Below are positions 16,023-24,864 of a DNA stretch of 64,000 nt, piece after piece (position 1 is the first letter of the stretch; the number at the start of each line of letters is the position of its first letter). The stretch lies in NCBI RefSeq assembly GCF_050896395.1, contig NZ_JBPBBA010000008.1, positions 1 to 64,000 on the forward strand, given 5' to 3'. The notes beneath the pieces are model-generated. The model ran no database searches and had not been told where the DNA came from. It was given only the letters and a program-made list of their open reading frames with translations. A program made the position numbers and the translations under genes. This DNA comes from Nioella aestuarii. Its GTDB lineage: Bacteria > Pseudomonadota > Alphaproteobacteria > Rhodobacterales > Rhodobacteraceae.

Positions 16023-17419
16023 ACGCCGCCGCCACCAAACTGCCCACCCAACTGGGCGCGATCCATTTCGTCGGCATTGGCGGCATCGGCATGTCGGGCA
16101 TTGCCGAGGTGCTGCTGAACCATGGCTACGCGGTGCAGGGGTCGGACCTGAAGGCGTCGAAGATCACCGAGCGTCTGGAAGGTCTCGGCGCGCGTATCTT
16201 CATCGGCCAGAAGGCCGAGAACCTGGAAAATGCAGAGGTCGTGGTGATCTCGTCGGCCATCAAGCCCGGCAACCCGGAGCTCGATGCCGCGCGATTGCAG
16301 GGCCTGCCGGTGGTGCGCCGGGCCGAGATGCTGGCCGAACTGATGCGCCTTCGGTCGAACATCGCCGTGGCGGGAACGCATGGCAAGACCACGACAACGA
16401 CCATGGTGGCGACGCTGCTGGATGCCGGCGGGGTTGACCCGACCGTCATCAATGGCGGCATCATCCATGCCTACGGATCGAATGCCCGCGTGGGGCAGGG
16501 CGAATGGATGGTGGTGGAGGCCGATGAGTCAGACGGCAGCTTCAACCGCCTGCCCGCGACCATCGCCATCATCACCAATATCGACCCCGAGCATATGGAA
16601 CATTGGGGTGATTTCGACCGGCTGCGTCAGGGCTTTCTCGATTTCGCGTCGAACATACCCTTCTACGGACTGGCCGTGTGCTGCACCGATCACCCCGAGG
16701 TGCAGAGCCTTGTCGGCAAGATCACCGACCGGCGCGTGGTCACCTACGGGTTTAACGCGCAGGCCGATGTGCGGGCCGTGAACCTGACCTACAAGGCGGG
16801 CGTCGCGCATTTCGATATCCGGCTTGGCAATGAGGATCAGGTGATCAAGGATTGCACCCTGCCGATGCCGGGGGACCACAATGTTTCCAACGCCTTGGCC
16901 GCTGTGGCTGTGGCCCGCCACCTGGGCATGAAATCCGCCGAAATCCGCACCGCACTGGCCAATTTCAAGGGTGTCAATCGCCGCTTCACCAAGGTGGGTG
17001 AGGTAGATGGCATCACCATTATCGACGATTACGGCCACCACCCCGTTGAAATCGCAGCCGTTCTGAAAGCCGCCCGTCAGGCCACCGAGGGCCGGGTCAT
17101 CGCCGTGCATCAGCCGCATCGCTACAGCCGGCTGCATTCGCTCTTTGAGGATTTCTGCACCTGCTTCAACGAAGCGGACGTGGTCGCCATCGCCGAGGTC
17201 TACGCGGCGGGCGAGGATCCCATTGAAGGCGCCACCCGTGACGGTCTGGTCGCGGGTCTGGTCGCCCACGGGCACCGCCATGCGCGCGCCATATTGAACG
17301 AGGATGATCTGGAACGGCTGGTCCGAGAACAGGCCCGGCCCGGTGACATGGTCGTCTGCCTTGGGGCAGGCACGATCAGCGCATGGGCACACGGGCTGCC
17401 TGCGCGGTTGAAGGGTTAG
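16019..17419 (+). CDS. murC: UDP-N-acetylmuramate:L-alanine ligase MurC
   Basis: A 466-residue Mur ligase that adds the first stem residue, L-alanine. It begins with the FVGIGGIGMSG dinucleotide-like fold and has the P-loop GTHGKTT at 119-125 and the DDYGHHP motif in the C-terminal part. The start overlaps murG (ATGA). Confidence 0.96.
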   Translation: MNAAATKLPTQLGAIHFVGIGGIGMSGIAEVLLNHGYAVQGSDLKASKITERLEGLGARIFIGQKAENLENAEVVVISSAIKPGNPELDAARLQGLPVVRRAEMLAELMRLRSNIAVAGTHGKTTTTTMVATLLDAGGVDPTVINGGIIHAYGSNARVGQGEWMVVEADESDGSFNRLPATIAIITNIDPEHMEHWGDFDRLRQGFLDFASNIPFYGLAVCCTDHPEVQSLVGKITDRRVVTYGFNAQADVRAVNLTYKAGVAHFDIRLGNEDQVIKDCTLPMPGDHNVSNALAAVAVARHLGMKSAEIRTALANFKGVNRRFTKVGEVDGITIIDDYGHHPVEIAAVLKAARQATEGRVIAVHQPHRYSRLHSLFEDFCTCFNEADVVAIAEVYAAGEDPIEGATRDGLVAGLVAHGHRHARAILNEDDLERLVREQARPGDMVVCLGAGTISAWAHGLPARLKG

Positions 17420-17461
17420 CCCTGTTACTCAGGCTGGCCAGATAAAAGTGGAGGGTTTGAC

Positions 17462-17716
17462 ATGACGATCTCGCTCATCCTGGCCTGCATCTGGGTTGTG
17501 GCGGCGACCATTGTCGCCTTTCTGCCGATGCGGTTGCAGTATGTGCCGGGGCTGACGCTGCTCATTTTGGCGCTTCCCTTGCTCGTCTATATCGGCATTC
17601 AGCATTCGTTCTGGGTGGTTTTGCTGGCCATTGGCGGGCTTGTGTCGATGTTTCGCAGGCCGCTCTGGTTTTTGGGACGTCGTTTGGTGGGGCGCTTGAG
17701 AGAAGGAGAAACGTGA
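17462..17716 (+). CDS. DUF2484 small membrane protein, first copy
   Basis: An 84-residue protein with two to three hydrophobic segments and a basic C-terminal tail (FLGRRLVGRLREG). It matches the DUF2484 family, small inner-membrane proteins of unknown function found in this position in Rhodobacterales. A GGAGGG SD precedes the ATG. Its stop overlaps the next start (TGATG). Placement between murC and murB suggests a link to envelope synthesis, but nothing in the sequence shows an activity. Confidence 0.8.
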   Translation: MTISLILACIWVVAATIVAFLPMRLQYVPGLTLLILALPLLVYIGIQHSFWVVLLAIGGLVSMFRRPLWFLGRRLVGRLREGET

Positions 17717-17964
17717 TGCCACTTTCCCTGACATTGGCGAGCCTTTGGGCCGTCATCGCCTGTCTTCTGGGGCTCGCCCCGAGTCGCTTTCACTGGCCTG
17801 CGGCGATAGCACTGATCGCGACAGGCATCCCCTTGCTGGGATATGTCACCATGCAGGTCGGGCCGTGGTGGGGGCTCGCCTTGCTGGCGGCAGGCGTGTC
17901 GGTGCTGCGCTGGCCGGTATTTTACGCGGGGCGCTGGCTGCGCCGCCGTCTGATGCAGGGGTAG
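17716..17964 (+). CDS. DUF2484 small membrane protein, second copy
   Basis: An 82-residue protein of the same layout as its upstream neighbour: hydrophobic segments from residue 4 on, a central LLGYVTMQVGPWWGLALL segment, and a basic end (GRWLRRRLMQG). The pair looks like an old tandem duplication. The ATG at 17716 is preferred over a GTG at 17713 because it fits the GAAGGAG SD and overlaps the preceding stop. Confidence 0.8.
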   Translation: MPLSLTLASLWAVIACLLGLAPSRFHWPAAIALIATGIPLLGYVTMQVGPWWGLALLAAGVSVLRWPVFYAGRWLRRRLMQG

Positions 17965-17968
17965 GGCG

Positions 17969-18274
17969 ATGAATTCAGAAGCCTGGATTGCGATCATCGG
18001 CGGGCTGGTTGTCGGCTCCGGCATAGGATTTTCGCTTGGGCGCTATGCAGGGGGCGGCTGGCTCTTTGGGTGCACCTTGCTGATTGCCGTTGTGGCCCTT
18101 GGGCTTCTGAGCAGCCCGGTGCTGGAAGCCTTCGGCGTCCCGCGCGACGGTTTCAACCATTTGGGCTTTGCGGCCGTTAGCATCCTTATCCTTGCGCCTG
18201 CCATGGCCGGGATGATCATCTTTGGCGGGATCGGGCTGTGGCGTGCGTCGCGGATGCGGGGTCGGGCAGAATGA
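17969..18274 (+). CDS. Small membrane protein of unknown function, third in block
   Basis: A 101-residue protein with three to four hydrophobic segments and glycine-rich turns (GGLVVGSGIGFSLGRYAGGG at 11-30). I do not recognise a family. It starts 4 nt after the second DUF2484 gene and overlaps the next gene by 4 nt (ATGA), so it is part of the murC-murB transcript. A glycine-zipper-like pattern near the N-terminus would suit packing of membrane helices. Confidence 0.75.
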   Translation: MNSEAWIAIIGGLVVGSGIGFSLGRYAGGGWLFGCTLLIAVVALGLLSSPVLEAFGVPRDGFNHLGFAAVSILILAPAMAGMIIFGGIGLWRASRMRGRAE

Positions 18275-18576
18275 TGCCACTGGCAATCTGGATCATGCTG
18301 GCAGTGTGCCTTTTGCTTGGCGGCGTTTTGTCATGGGCTATCGGGCGGTTCCTGTCGCGGGCGTTGCTGCGTGGCCTCTGGCTGGCGATGATCATCAGCT
18401 TTGTCTGGATTCTGTGGCCCGCGATCGAGCTGCGGATGGGCTGGCGAGAGGGCAACGGGTTCGAAGGGGTGGCCGAGGTCTTTCTGGCGTTTTTCTTTAT
18501 CCTTCCCACTTTTCTGGCATCGCTTCTTGGCGGCTGGCTTGGTTTGCGGCAAAAGGAGCGGAGACAAGCGGAGTAG
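18271..18576 (+). CDS. Small membrane protein of unknown function, fourth in block
   Basis: A 101-residue protein with three hydrophobic segments (about 4-26, 35-50 and 68-94) and a charged C-terminus (RQKERRQAE). No family recognised. The start at 18271 overlaps the upstream stop. A longer frame from 18238 would bury the start in the neighbour. murB follows after 3 nt. Confidence 0.75.
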   Translation: MMPLAIWIMLAVCLLLGGVLSWAIGRFLSRALLRGLWLAMIISFVWILWPAIELRMGWREGNGFEGVAEVFLAFFFILPTFLASLLGGWLGLRQKERRQAE

Positions 18577-18579
18577 CCC

Positions 18580-19521
18580 ATGTCCCTGACCTTGCCCGAC
18601 GTGCGTGGCACCCTGACCCTCGACCGACCCTTGGCGGACCTGACCTGGCTGCGCGTCGGCGGGCCTGCGGATGCGCTGTTTCAGCCTGCGGATGTGGAGG
18701 ATCTGAGTGATTTTCTGGCGGCACTGGATCCGTCCGTACCGGTCTTTCCCATGGGTGTGGGATCGAACCTTATCGTCCGGGATGGCGGTTTGCGCGCGGT
18801 TGTGATCCGGCTGGGACGGGGCTTTAACGCCATTGAAACGGGGCAGGGGACCGTGACAGCGGGTGCGGCGGCACTGGATGCGCATGTCGCGCGCAAGGCG
18901 GCGGCGGCAGGGCTCGATCTGACCTTCCTGCGGACCATTCCGGGCAGTATCGGCGGGGCTTTGCGGATGAATGCAGGCTGCTATGGCAGCTACGTGGCCG
19001 ACCATTTCCAAAGCGCTGAGGCGGTGCTGCGCGATGGAACCCGCGTAACGCTCACCCCTGACGACATCCAGTTCCAGTACCGCCAGACTGACTTGCCTGA
19101 AGGCGCGGTGATCACATCTGTCACCTTCCACGCGGATCCCGGCGACCCGGAAGCGCTGGAAGCCCGAATGGCAGACCAACTGGCCAAGCGCGACGCGACG
19201 CAGCCCACGAAAGAGCGCAGCGCGGGCAGCACCTTCCGCAACCCGGCGGGATTTTCCAGCACGGGCCGTGCCGATGATGTGCATGACCTGAAGGCTTGGA
19301 AGGTGATTGACGACGCAGGGATGCGCGGGGCCCGGCGCGGTGGCGCGCAGATGTCAGAGAAACACAGCAACTTCCTGCTCAATGCAGGGGGGGCAACCGC
19401 CGATGACCTTGAGTCTCTTGGCGAAGAGGTCCGAAAAAGGGTTTTCCAAAACAGCGGAATAGAGCTAGTATGGGAAATCATGCGCGTCGGGGAACCGGCG
19501 TCGGATGACAAGCCGGACTAA
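18580..19521 (+). CDS. murB: UDP-N-acetylenolpyruvoylglucosamine reductase MurB
   Basis: A 313-residue flavoenzyme that reduces UDP-GlcNAc-enolpyruvate to UDP-MurNAc with NADPH. LTWLRVGGPADALF opens the FAD-binding domain, PMGVGSNLIVRDGG follows, IPGSIGGALRMNAGCYG is the family signature, and GSTFRNPAGFS contains the catalytic serine region. It starts directly after the small-membrane-protein block. Confidence 0.96.
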   Translation: MSLTLPDVRGTLTLDRPLADLTWLRVGGPADALFQPADVEDLSDFLAALDPSVPVFPMGVGSNLIVRDGGLRAVVIRLGRGFNAIETGQGTVTAGAAALDAHVARKAAAAGLDLTFLRTIPGSIGGALRMNAGCYGSYVADHFQSAEAVLRDGTRVTLTPDDIQFQYRQTDLPEGAVITSVTFHADPGDPEALEARMADQLAKRDATQPTKERSAGSTFRNPAGFSSTGRADDVHDLKAWKVIDDAGMRGARRGGAQMSEKHSNFLLNAGGATADDLESLGEEVRKRVFQNSGIELVWEIMRVGEPASDDKPD

Positions 19522-19584
19522 CCGGCATTTGCCGGGCAACCGGCGACAATAACGATAAGCCAGACGGGCAGATAAGCCAGCGGC

Positions 19585-20523
19585 ATGAATGAGGCACAGG
19601 TGGCGGATAGTTCGGGCAGAACACTCCCCACAGTTGCGGTTTTGATGGGCGGGCTCTCAGCCGAGCGCGAGGTCAGCCTGTCGTCCGGCAAGGAATGCGT
19701 GACCGCGCTGAGGGATGAAGGATTCACGGTGATCGAGGTCGATGCAGGCCTTGATCTGGCCGAGCGGCTTGCCGAGATCAAACCAGACGTCGTGTTCAAC
19801 GCGCTCCATGGTCGGTGGGGTGAGGATGGCTGTGTGCAGGGCATTCTGGAATGGATGCGGCTGCCCTATACCCATTCGGGCGTTCTGGCCTCGGCCTTGG
19901 CGATGGACAAGCAGCGATCCAAGGATGCCTTCCGCGCCGCCGGAATTCCAGTGATGGAAAGCGTGATTGCCCCGAAATCAGAGATCATGGCCGCCCATCT
20001 GATGGACCCGCCCTACGTGGTGAAGCCCAACAACGAGGGTTCCTCTGTCGGGGTATACATCGTGCAGGAGGCCGCGAACGGCCCGCCGGCGCTGTCCGAG
20101 GATATGCCCGAGATGCTGATGGTCGAAACCTATGCGCCGGGCCGCGAACTGACCGTCACGGTCATGGGGGACAGACCCCTGACAGTGACCGAGATTTTCA
20201 CCGATGGCTGGTACGACTATCACGCCAAGTACTCCCCCGGCGGATCGCGGCATGAAATGCCCGCTTCCGTGCCGCAGGACGTGTTCGATGCCTGCATGGA
20301 GATGGCGCTGACCGCCCACAACGCCCTTGGCTGCAAGGGTGTCAGCCGCGCCGATTTTCGGTGGGATGACACCCGCGGGTTGGACGGGCTGATCATGCTG
20401 GAGGTCAACACGCAGCCGGGAATGACGCCGACATCGCTGAGCCCCGAACAGGGCGAACATTGCGGCATCAGCTTCGGCCAGATGTGTGCCTGGATGGTGG
20501 AGGATGCGTCATGCGACAGATAA
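19585..20523 (+). CDS. ddl: D-alanine--D-alanine ligase
   Basis: A 312-residue ATP-grasp ligase that supplies D-Ala-D-Ala to MurF. VAVLMGGLSAEREVSLSSG at the N-terminus, KPNNEGSSVGVY as the ATP-binding loop and EVNTQPGMTPTSL as the metal-binding end are all present. The start has only a weak SD. The 63-bp gap before it is short. Its last 13 bases overlap the ftsQ start. Confidence 0.95.
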   Translation: MNEAQVADSSGRTLPTVAVLMGGLSAEREVSLSSGKECVTALRDEGFTVIEVDAGLDLAERLAEIKPDVVFNALHGRWGEDGCVQGILEWMRLPYTHSGVLASALAMDKQRSKDAFRAAGIPVMESVIAPKSEIMAAHLMDPPYVVKPNNEGSSVGVYIVQEAANGPPALSEDMPEMLMVETYAPGRELTVTVMGDRPLTVTEIFTDGWYDYHAKYSPGGSRHEMPASVPQDVFDACMEMALTAHNALGCKGVSRADFRWDDTRGLDGLIMLEVNTQPGMTPTSLSPEQGEHCGISFGQMCAWMVEDASCDR

Positions 20524-21404
20524 TCCGCCGCCGGGGGGATGTGCCGCGCGATCCCGCGCCGTCGCGCTGGTCATACCGCGCACAACGGCTGTGGCTGACG
20601 CCGCTTTTCCGGTCTGTTCTGCGGGTGGGCGTGCCGTCCTTCATCGTGGCGGGCGCGGTTGGGCTTTATGCCTCCGATCCCACAAATATCCAGGAATTGC
20701 AGGACAATGTCGCCGAAATCCGCCGCTCTATTCAGGACCGGCCCGAATTTCGCGTCAACCTTATGGCGATTGAGGGCGCAACCCCGGTGCTGGCCGAGGA
20801 AATTCGCGCGACGCTGGCTTTGGATTTTCCCACATCATCCTTTGACCTCGACCTGCCGCGTCTCCGCGAACGGGTTGAGGAGATCCGCGCCGTCGAAGCG
20901 GCGGAGTTGCGCGTGCGCTCTGGCGGGGAACTTGCGGTCATCGTGACCGAGCGACGCCCGGCGATGGTCTGGCAAGCGCGCGAAGGGCTGTGGGTTGTCG
21001 ATGCGGGGGGCGAGCGGGTTGCGCCGCTGCTGGCGCGTCCGCAGTTGGTGAATCTGCCGGTGATCTCTGGCGATGGTGCGAATGATGCGGCGGAAGAGGC
21101 GATGATGCTTTTTTCCGTGTCCCGCCCCCTGGGGGATCGGCTGCGTGGTCTTGTGCGAATAGGGGAACGTCGGTGGGATGTCGTCCTGACCCATGGTCCG
21201 CGGATCCAGCTGCCCGCCGAACAACCGGTGCGCGCGTTGGAAGAGGTGCTGGCCCTGCATGATGCGCAGGAACTGCTGGATAGGGACGTGGCCCGCGTGG
21301 ATATGCGCGATGGGACACGGACAGTGTTGCAACTGACCCCGCAGGCAATGGCGGAACTGCGCCGAATGCGGGCGACGGATATCACGGGAGAGCGGAACGG
21401 ATGA
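20511..21404 (+). CDS. ftsQ: Cell division protein FtsQ
   Basis: A 297-residue bitopic division protein: a basic cytoplasmic N-terminus of about 35 residues, one transmembrane segment (about 36-54), a POTRA domain (about 82-150) and the FtsQ C-terminal beta domain. It recruits FtsL and, through it, the septal synthase. The ATG at 20511 has a GGAGG SD inside ddl. An upstream frame would overlap ddl further. The stop overlaps ftsA (ATGA). Confidence 0.92.
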   Translation: MRQIIRRRGDVPRDPAPSRWSYRAQRLWLTPLFRSVLRVGVPSFIVAGAVGLYASDPTNIQELQDNVAEIRRSIQDRPEFRVNLMAIEGATPVLAEEIRATLALDFPTSSFDLDLPRLRERVEEIRAVEAAELRVRSGGELAVIVTERRPAMVWQAREGLWVVDAGGERVAPLLARPQLVNLPVISGDGANDAAEEAMMLFSVSRPLGDRLRGLVRIGERRWDVVLTHGPRIQLPAEQPVRALEEVLALHDAQELLDRDVARVDMRDGTRTVLQLTPQAMAELRRMRATDITGERNG

Positions 21405-22735
21405 GTATGCTGTATCAGTCACAGCGGGCCATGCGCGCCAAGCGTCAGGAAGCCATGCGCCGGGGCGTCATCGCCATTCTGGATATCGGCAGCTACAAGA
21501 CCTCTTGTCTTGTGTTGCGCTTTGACAGCTCGGATGACCTGCACCCCTCGGAAGAGGTGGGCGCGATGGCGGGACAGTCGAATTTCCGCGTGATCGGTGC
21601 CGCAACGACCCGGTCACGCGGGGTGAAATTCGGAGAGATCGATACCGTTCAGGAAACCGAACGCGCCATTCGCACTGCCGTTCAGGCGGCGCAGAAGATG
21701 GCCAATATGCGCGTCGATCATGTGATTGTCAGTTTCTCTGGCGCGCGGCCCCGGTCTTATGGATTGGTGGGCGAAACCAGCCTGCAAACCGGCACCGTGA
21801 CCGAATGCGATGTGGCACGCGCGCTGGCCGCCTGTGATGTGCCCGATATCGGCGAAGGCCGTGAGGTGCTTCATGCTCAACCAGTGAATTTCGCGCTCGA
21901 CCACCGGTCCGGCCTGAAAGACCCGCGCGGGCATGTGGGCAACCGGCTGTCGGCGGATATGCATATGCTGACCATCGAGGCCCATGCGATCGAGACGCTG
22001 CTGCACTGCGTCAAGCGGTGCGATCTTGAATTGGCGGGCGTTGCGTCATCTCCTTACGTCGCAGGCGTGTCGAGCCTTGTGGAAGATGAGCAGGAACTTG
22101 GCGCGGCCTGCGTCGATCTGGGGGGCGGCACAACGGGCGTGTCGATCTTCATCAAGAAACACATGATCTATGCAGACACCGTGCGTATGGGTGGCGACCA
22201 TGTGACCAGCGATATCAGCCAGGGATTGCAGATCCCGGCGGCAGATGCAGAACGGATCAAGACCCGGTTTGGCGGGCTTGTCGCGACCGGCATGGATGAC
22301 CGCGAGCGGATCGAGCTGGAGGCGGATACCGGCGATTGGGAACATGACCGGCGCTCGATCAGCCGGGCGGAGCTGATTGGCGTGATGCGCCCCCGGGTCG
22401 AAGAAATTCTAGAAGAAGTACGTGCCATTCTGGAGGATGCGGGCTTTGACCATCTGCCCTCGCAGCGGATCGTTCTGACCGGCGGCGGCAGCCAGATCCC
22501 TGGGCTTGACCAGCTTGCCAGCCGCGTCCTCGGCAACCAGGTGCGCCTTGGCCGTCCCCTGCGCGTTCAGGGCCTTCCGCAATCGGCCTGCGGGCCGGCT
22601 TTTTCCGCCTGTGTGGGGCTCGCGCTGTTCGCGGCCTACCCGCAGGATGAATGGTGGGATTTCGAGGTTCCCGCCGACAGATATCCCGCCCGGTCACTGC
22701 GCCGCGCGGTGAAATGGTTCCGCGACAACTGGTGA
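21401..22735 (+). CDS. ftsA: Cell division protein FtsA
   Basis: A 444-residue actin-like ATPase that tethers FtsZ filaments to the membrane. AILDIGSYKTSCLV at the N-terminus is the phosphate-1 loop, CVDLGGGTTGVSIF the second, and VLTGGGSQIPGL the adenosine motif. The SHS2/1C insertion characteristic of FtsA lies between. The C-terminus RRAVKWFRDNW is the expected membrane-targeting amphipathic helix. Confidence 0.95.
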   Translation: MSMLYQSQRAMRAKRQEAMRRGVIAILDIGSYKTSCLVLRFDSSDDLHPSEEVGAMAGQSNFRVIGAATTRSRGVKFGEIDTVQETERAIRTAVQAAQKMANMRVDHVIVSFSGARPRSYGLVGETSLQTGTVTECDVARALAACDVPDIGEGREVLHAQPVNFALDHRSGLKDPRGHVGNRLSADMHMLTIEAHAIETLLHCVKRCDLELAGVASSPYVAGVSSLVEDEQELGAACVDLGGGTTGVSIFIKKHMIYADTVRMGGDHVTSDISQGLQIPAADAERIKTRFGGLVATGMDDRERIELEADTGDWEHDRRSISRAELIGVMRPRVEEILEEVRAILEDAGFDHLPSQRIVLTGGGSQIPGLDQLASRVLGNQVRLGRPLRVQGLPQSACGPAFSACVGLALFAAYPQDEWWDFEVPADRYPARSLRRAVKWFRDNW

Positions 22736-22815
22736 TCCGCGGACCCCTGACCAAGCGTCCTGACCCTGCACTGGTGGTGTGGGCCGGGATTTTTGACGCT
22801 AGATACGGGGTGAAC

Positions 22816-22850
22816 GGGCAAAATCCCGCCTGCCGGTCCTGATTTTGCCC
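22816..22850. repeat. 10-bp perfect inverted repeat between ftsA and ftsZ
   Basis: GGGCAAAATC (22816-22825) and GATTTTGCCC (22841-22850) flank a 15-nt loop. It has no T tract after it, so it is more likely an operator or RNA structure than a terminator. It lies about 140 bp before ftsZ, in the region that should carry the ftsZ promoter. Confidence 0.6.
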
Positions 22851-22987
22851 CATATTTCGCGCCATTAGGCCAGTTTTTGCGTGACGCCCCGCGGCGAACG
22901 CGTTAGGATTCACCTCAATCAAGGCAGAAATCGGCTATCCGGCACAAGATCGGGGCCACCTAACAAGAACCACAGGCGGACTTTCAA

Positions 22988-24589
22988 ATGACCCTGAATT
23001 TGACCATGCCGGATCAACCGGACCTGAAGCCGCGCATCACCGTGTTCGGCGTTGGCGGGGCAGGCGGCAATGCCGTCAACAACATGATCGACAAATCCCT
23101 GGACGGCTGCGAATTCGTGGTCGCCAACACCGATGCTCAGGCGTTGCAGCATTCCAAATCCTCTTCTCGCATCCAGATGGGCGCGAAAGTGACGGAAGGT
23201 CTGGGTGCGGGCGCACGCCCCGCAGTAGGCGCATCTGCCGCCGAGGAAAGCATCGAGACCATCGTTGACCACCTGGTCGGCGCGCATATGTGCTTTATCA
23301 CCGCCGGGATGGGCGGCGGCACCGGAACTGGTGCAGCCCCGATCATCGCGCAGGCCGCCCGTGAACTGGGTGTGCTGACCGTTGGCGTCGTGACCAAGCC
23401 CTTCCAGTTCGAAGGTGCCAAGCGGATGCGCCAGGCCGATGAGGGCATCGAGGCCCTTCAAAAGGTCGTCGATACGCTGATCATCATTCCCAACCAGAAC
23501 CTGTTCCGGCTGGCCAATGAAAAGACCACGTTCACCGAAGCCTTCGCGCTAGCAGACGATGTTCTGTATCAGGGCGTCAAGGGCGTGACGGATCTGATGG
23601 TGCGTCCGGGCCTGATCAACCTCGACTTCGCCGACGTTCGTGCAGTGATGAACGAGATGGGCAAGGCGATGATGGGCACCGGTGAGGGCGAGGGCGAAGA
23701 TCGTGCGATCCAGGCCGCCGAGCGCGCCATTGCCAACCCGCTGCTTGACGAAATCAGCCTCAAGGGCGCGCGCGGTGTGCTGATCAACATCACCGGTGGC
23801 TATGACCTGACGCTGTTTGAGCTCGATGAGGCCGCCAACCGCATCCGCGAGGAAGTGGACCCGGAGGCAAACATCATTGTCGGGTCTACGCTGGATACCG
23901 ACATGGAAGGCAAAATGCGCGTTTCCGTCGTGGCGACGGGCATTGATGCCGCGGATGTGCAGCAGGATATTCCCGCACCGATGCGCCGCCTGCACACGGA
24001 ATCCCTGATGTCATCAGGCCGGGGCGCGGCGACCGCTGCCGCAGCGGCTCCGATGGTGCTGGAAGAAGAGATTGAGGAAGAGCAGCCGGTTGCGGCAGCC
24101 GAACCCAGCCTTTTCACCCGGTTTGATGCTGAAACCGCGCATGAACAGGCCGAAGACCTTTTCGAAGAGGATGACGCCGTGCCGGCCCCGGCCTACACGC
24201 CGCAAGCGGCAGAAGCCCCCGAACCGCGCCCGACACCTCGTGTTTCGGCCGAACCGGTGGCCGATGAATATGTCGCCCCGCGCGCCAACAAGGGCCATCC
24301 CTCGCCGGAAACCCTGTCCCGCCTGCGCGATGCCATCGCCAAGGACCGTGGGAACGCACCTCGTACTGTCGCAGCCCCGGCCCAAGAGGCAGAGGAGCAC
24401 GGCGGCAAGTCGCGCTTCGGCATCAACTCGTTGATCAACCGGATGACCGGCCACAGCGAAGAGGCCCCGGTGCCGACGCAGCGCCGTCAGCCGAGTATGC
24501 AATCGCGGGCGCATCACGAGGAAGAACAGGTCGACCCAGAGCAGGATCGGATTGAAATTCCGGCCTTCCTGCGGCGTCAGGCGAACTGA
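22988..24589 (+). CDS. ftsZ: Cell division GTPase FtsZ
   Basis: A 533-residue tubulin-like GTPase that forms the division ring. The tubulin signature GGGTGTG is at 109-115, and FGVGGAGGNAVNNM at 20-33 binds nucleotide. After the core (to about residue 320) comes a long acidic, proline/alanine-rich linker of roughly 190 residues, then the C-terminal peptide EIPAFLRRQ (about 523-531) that binds FtsA. The long linker is common in alphaproteobacteria. A 252-bp leader separates it from ftsA, so ftsZ can be expressed on its own. A terminator follows. Confidence 0.97.
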   Translation: MTLNLTMPDQPDLKPRITVFGVGGAGGNAVNNMIDKSLDGCEFVVANTDAQALQHSKSSSRIQMGAKVTEGLGAGARPAVGASAAEESIETIVDHLVGAHMCFITAGMGGGTGTGAAPIIAQAARELGVLTVGVVTKPFQFEGAKRMRQADEGIEALQKVVDTLIIIPNQNLFRLANEKTTFTEAFALADDVLYQGVKGVTDLMVRPGLINLDFADVRAVMNEMGKAMMGTGEGEGEDRAIQAAERAIANPLLDEISLKGARGVLINITGGYDLTLFELDEAANRIREEVDPEANIIVGSTLDTDMEGKMRVSVVATGIDAADVQQDIPAPMRRLHTESLMSSGRGAATAAAAAPMVLEEEIEEEQPVAAAEPSLFTRFDAETAHEQAEDLFEEDDAVPAPAYTPQAAEAPEPRPTPRVSAEPVADEYVAPRANKGHPSPETLSRLRDAIAKDRGNAPRTVAAPAQEAEEHGGKSRFGINSLINRMTGHSEEAPVPTQRRQPSMQSRAHHEEEQVDPEQDRIEIPAFLRRQAN

Positions 24590-24612
24590 TTTCCCTACAC
24601 ATTGTGACAAAG

Positions 24613-24641
24613 AAGGCCGCCCTTAGGGGCGGTCTTTTTTT
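24613..24641 (+). terminator. Rho-independent terminator after ftsZ
   Basis: GCCGCCC (24616-24622) pairs with GGGCGGT (24627-24633, one G-T pair) around a short TTAG loop, followed by a run of T. It closes the dcw cluster 26 bp after the ftsZ stop. Confidence 0.88.
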
Positions 24642-24665
24642 GTTATTTTACAGTGGCATATGGGG

Positions 24666-24674
24666 TTATCCACA
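24666..24674 (+). promoter_or_regulatory. Consensus DnaA box in the ftsZ-lpxC gap
   Basis: TTATCCACA is an exact match to the classical DnaA box and is the only one found by eye in the window. A GANTC site (GAGTC, 24720-24724), the target of the CcrM cell-cycle methylase, lies 46 bp downstream. A 9-mer can occur by chance, but the placement in a promoter region next to ftsZ is suggestive. Confidence 0.45.
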
Positions 24675-24864
24675 GGCGGTTGGCGAAAATTTGCCGACAT
24701 ATTTCCGCTTTGTTGCAGCGAGTCACAATCCTTGAATTGTTAATCACATGGGGCAGGGGTAAGTCCTTGGCTACGCAGACGGAGGGGCATTTTCGTTTGT
24801 GGTGGGAATTGCTTCAAGGCCGTGGGATGTGGCTGAAACGGTTCTCACGTTCCTGGGACAGACA

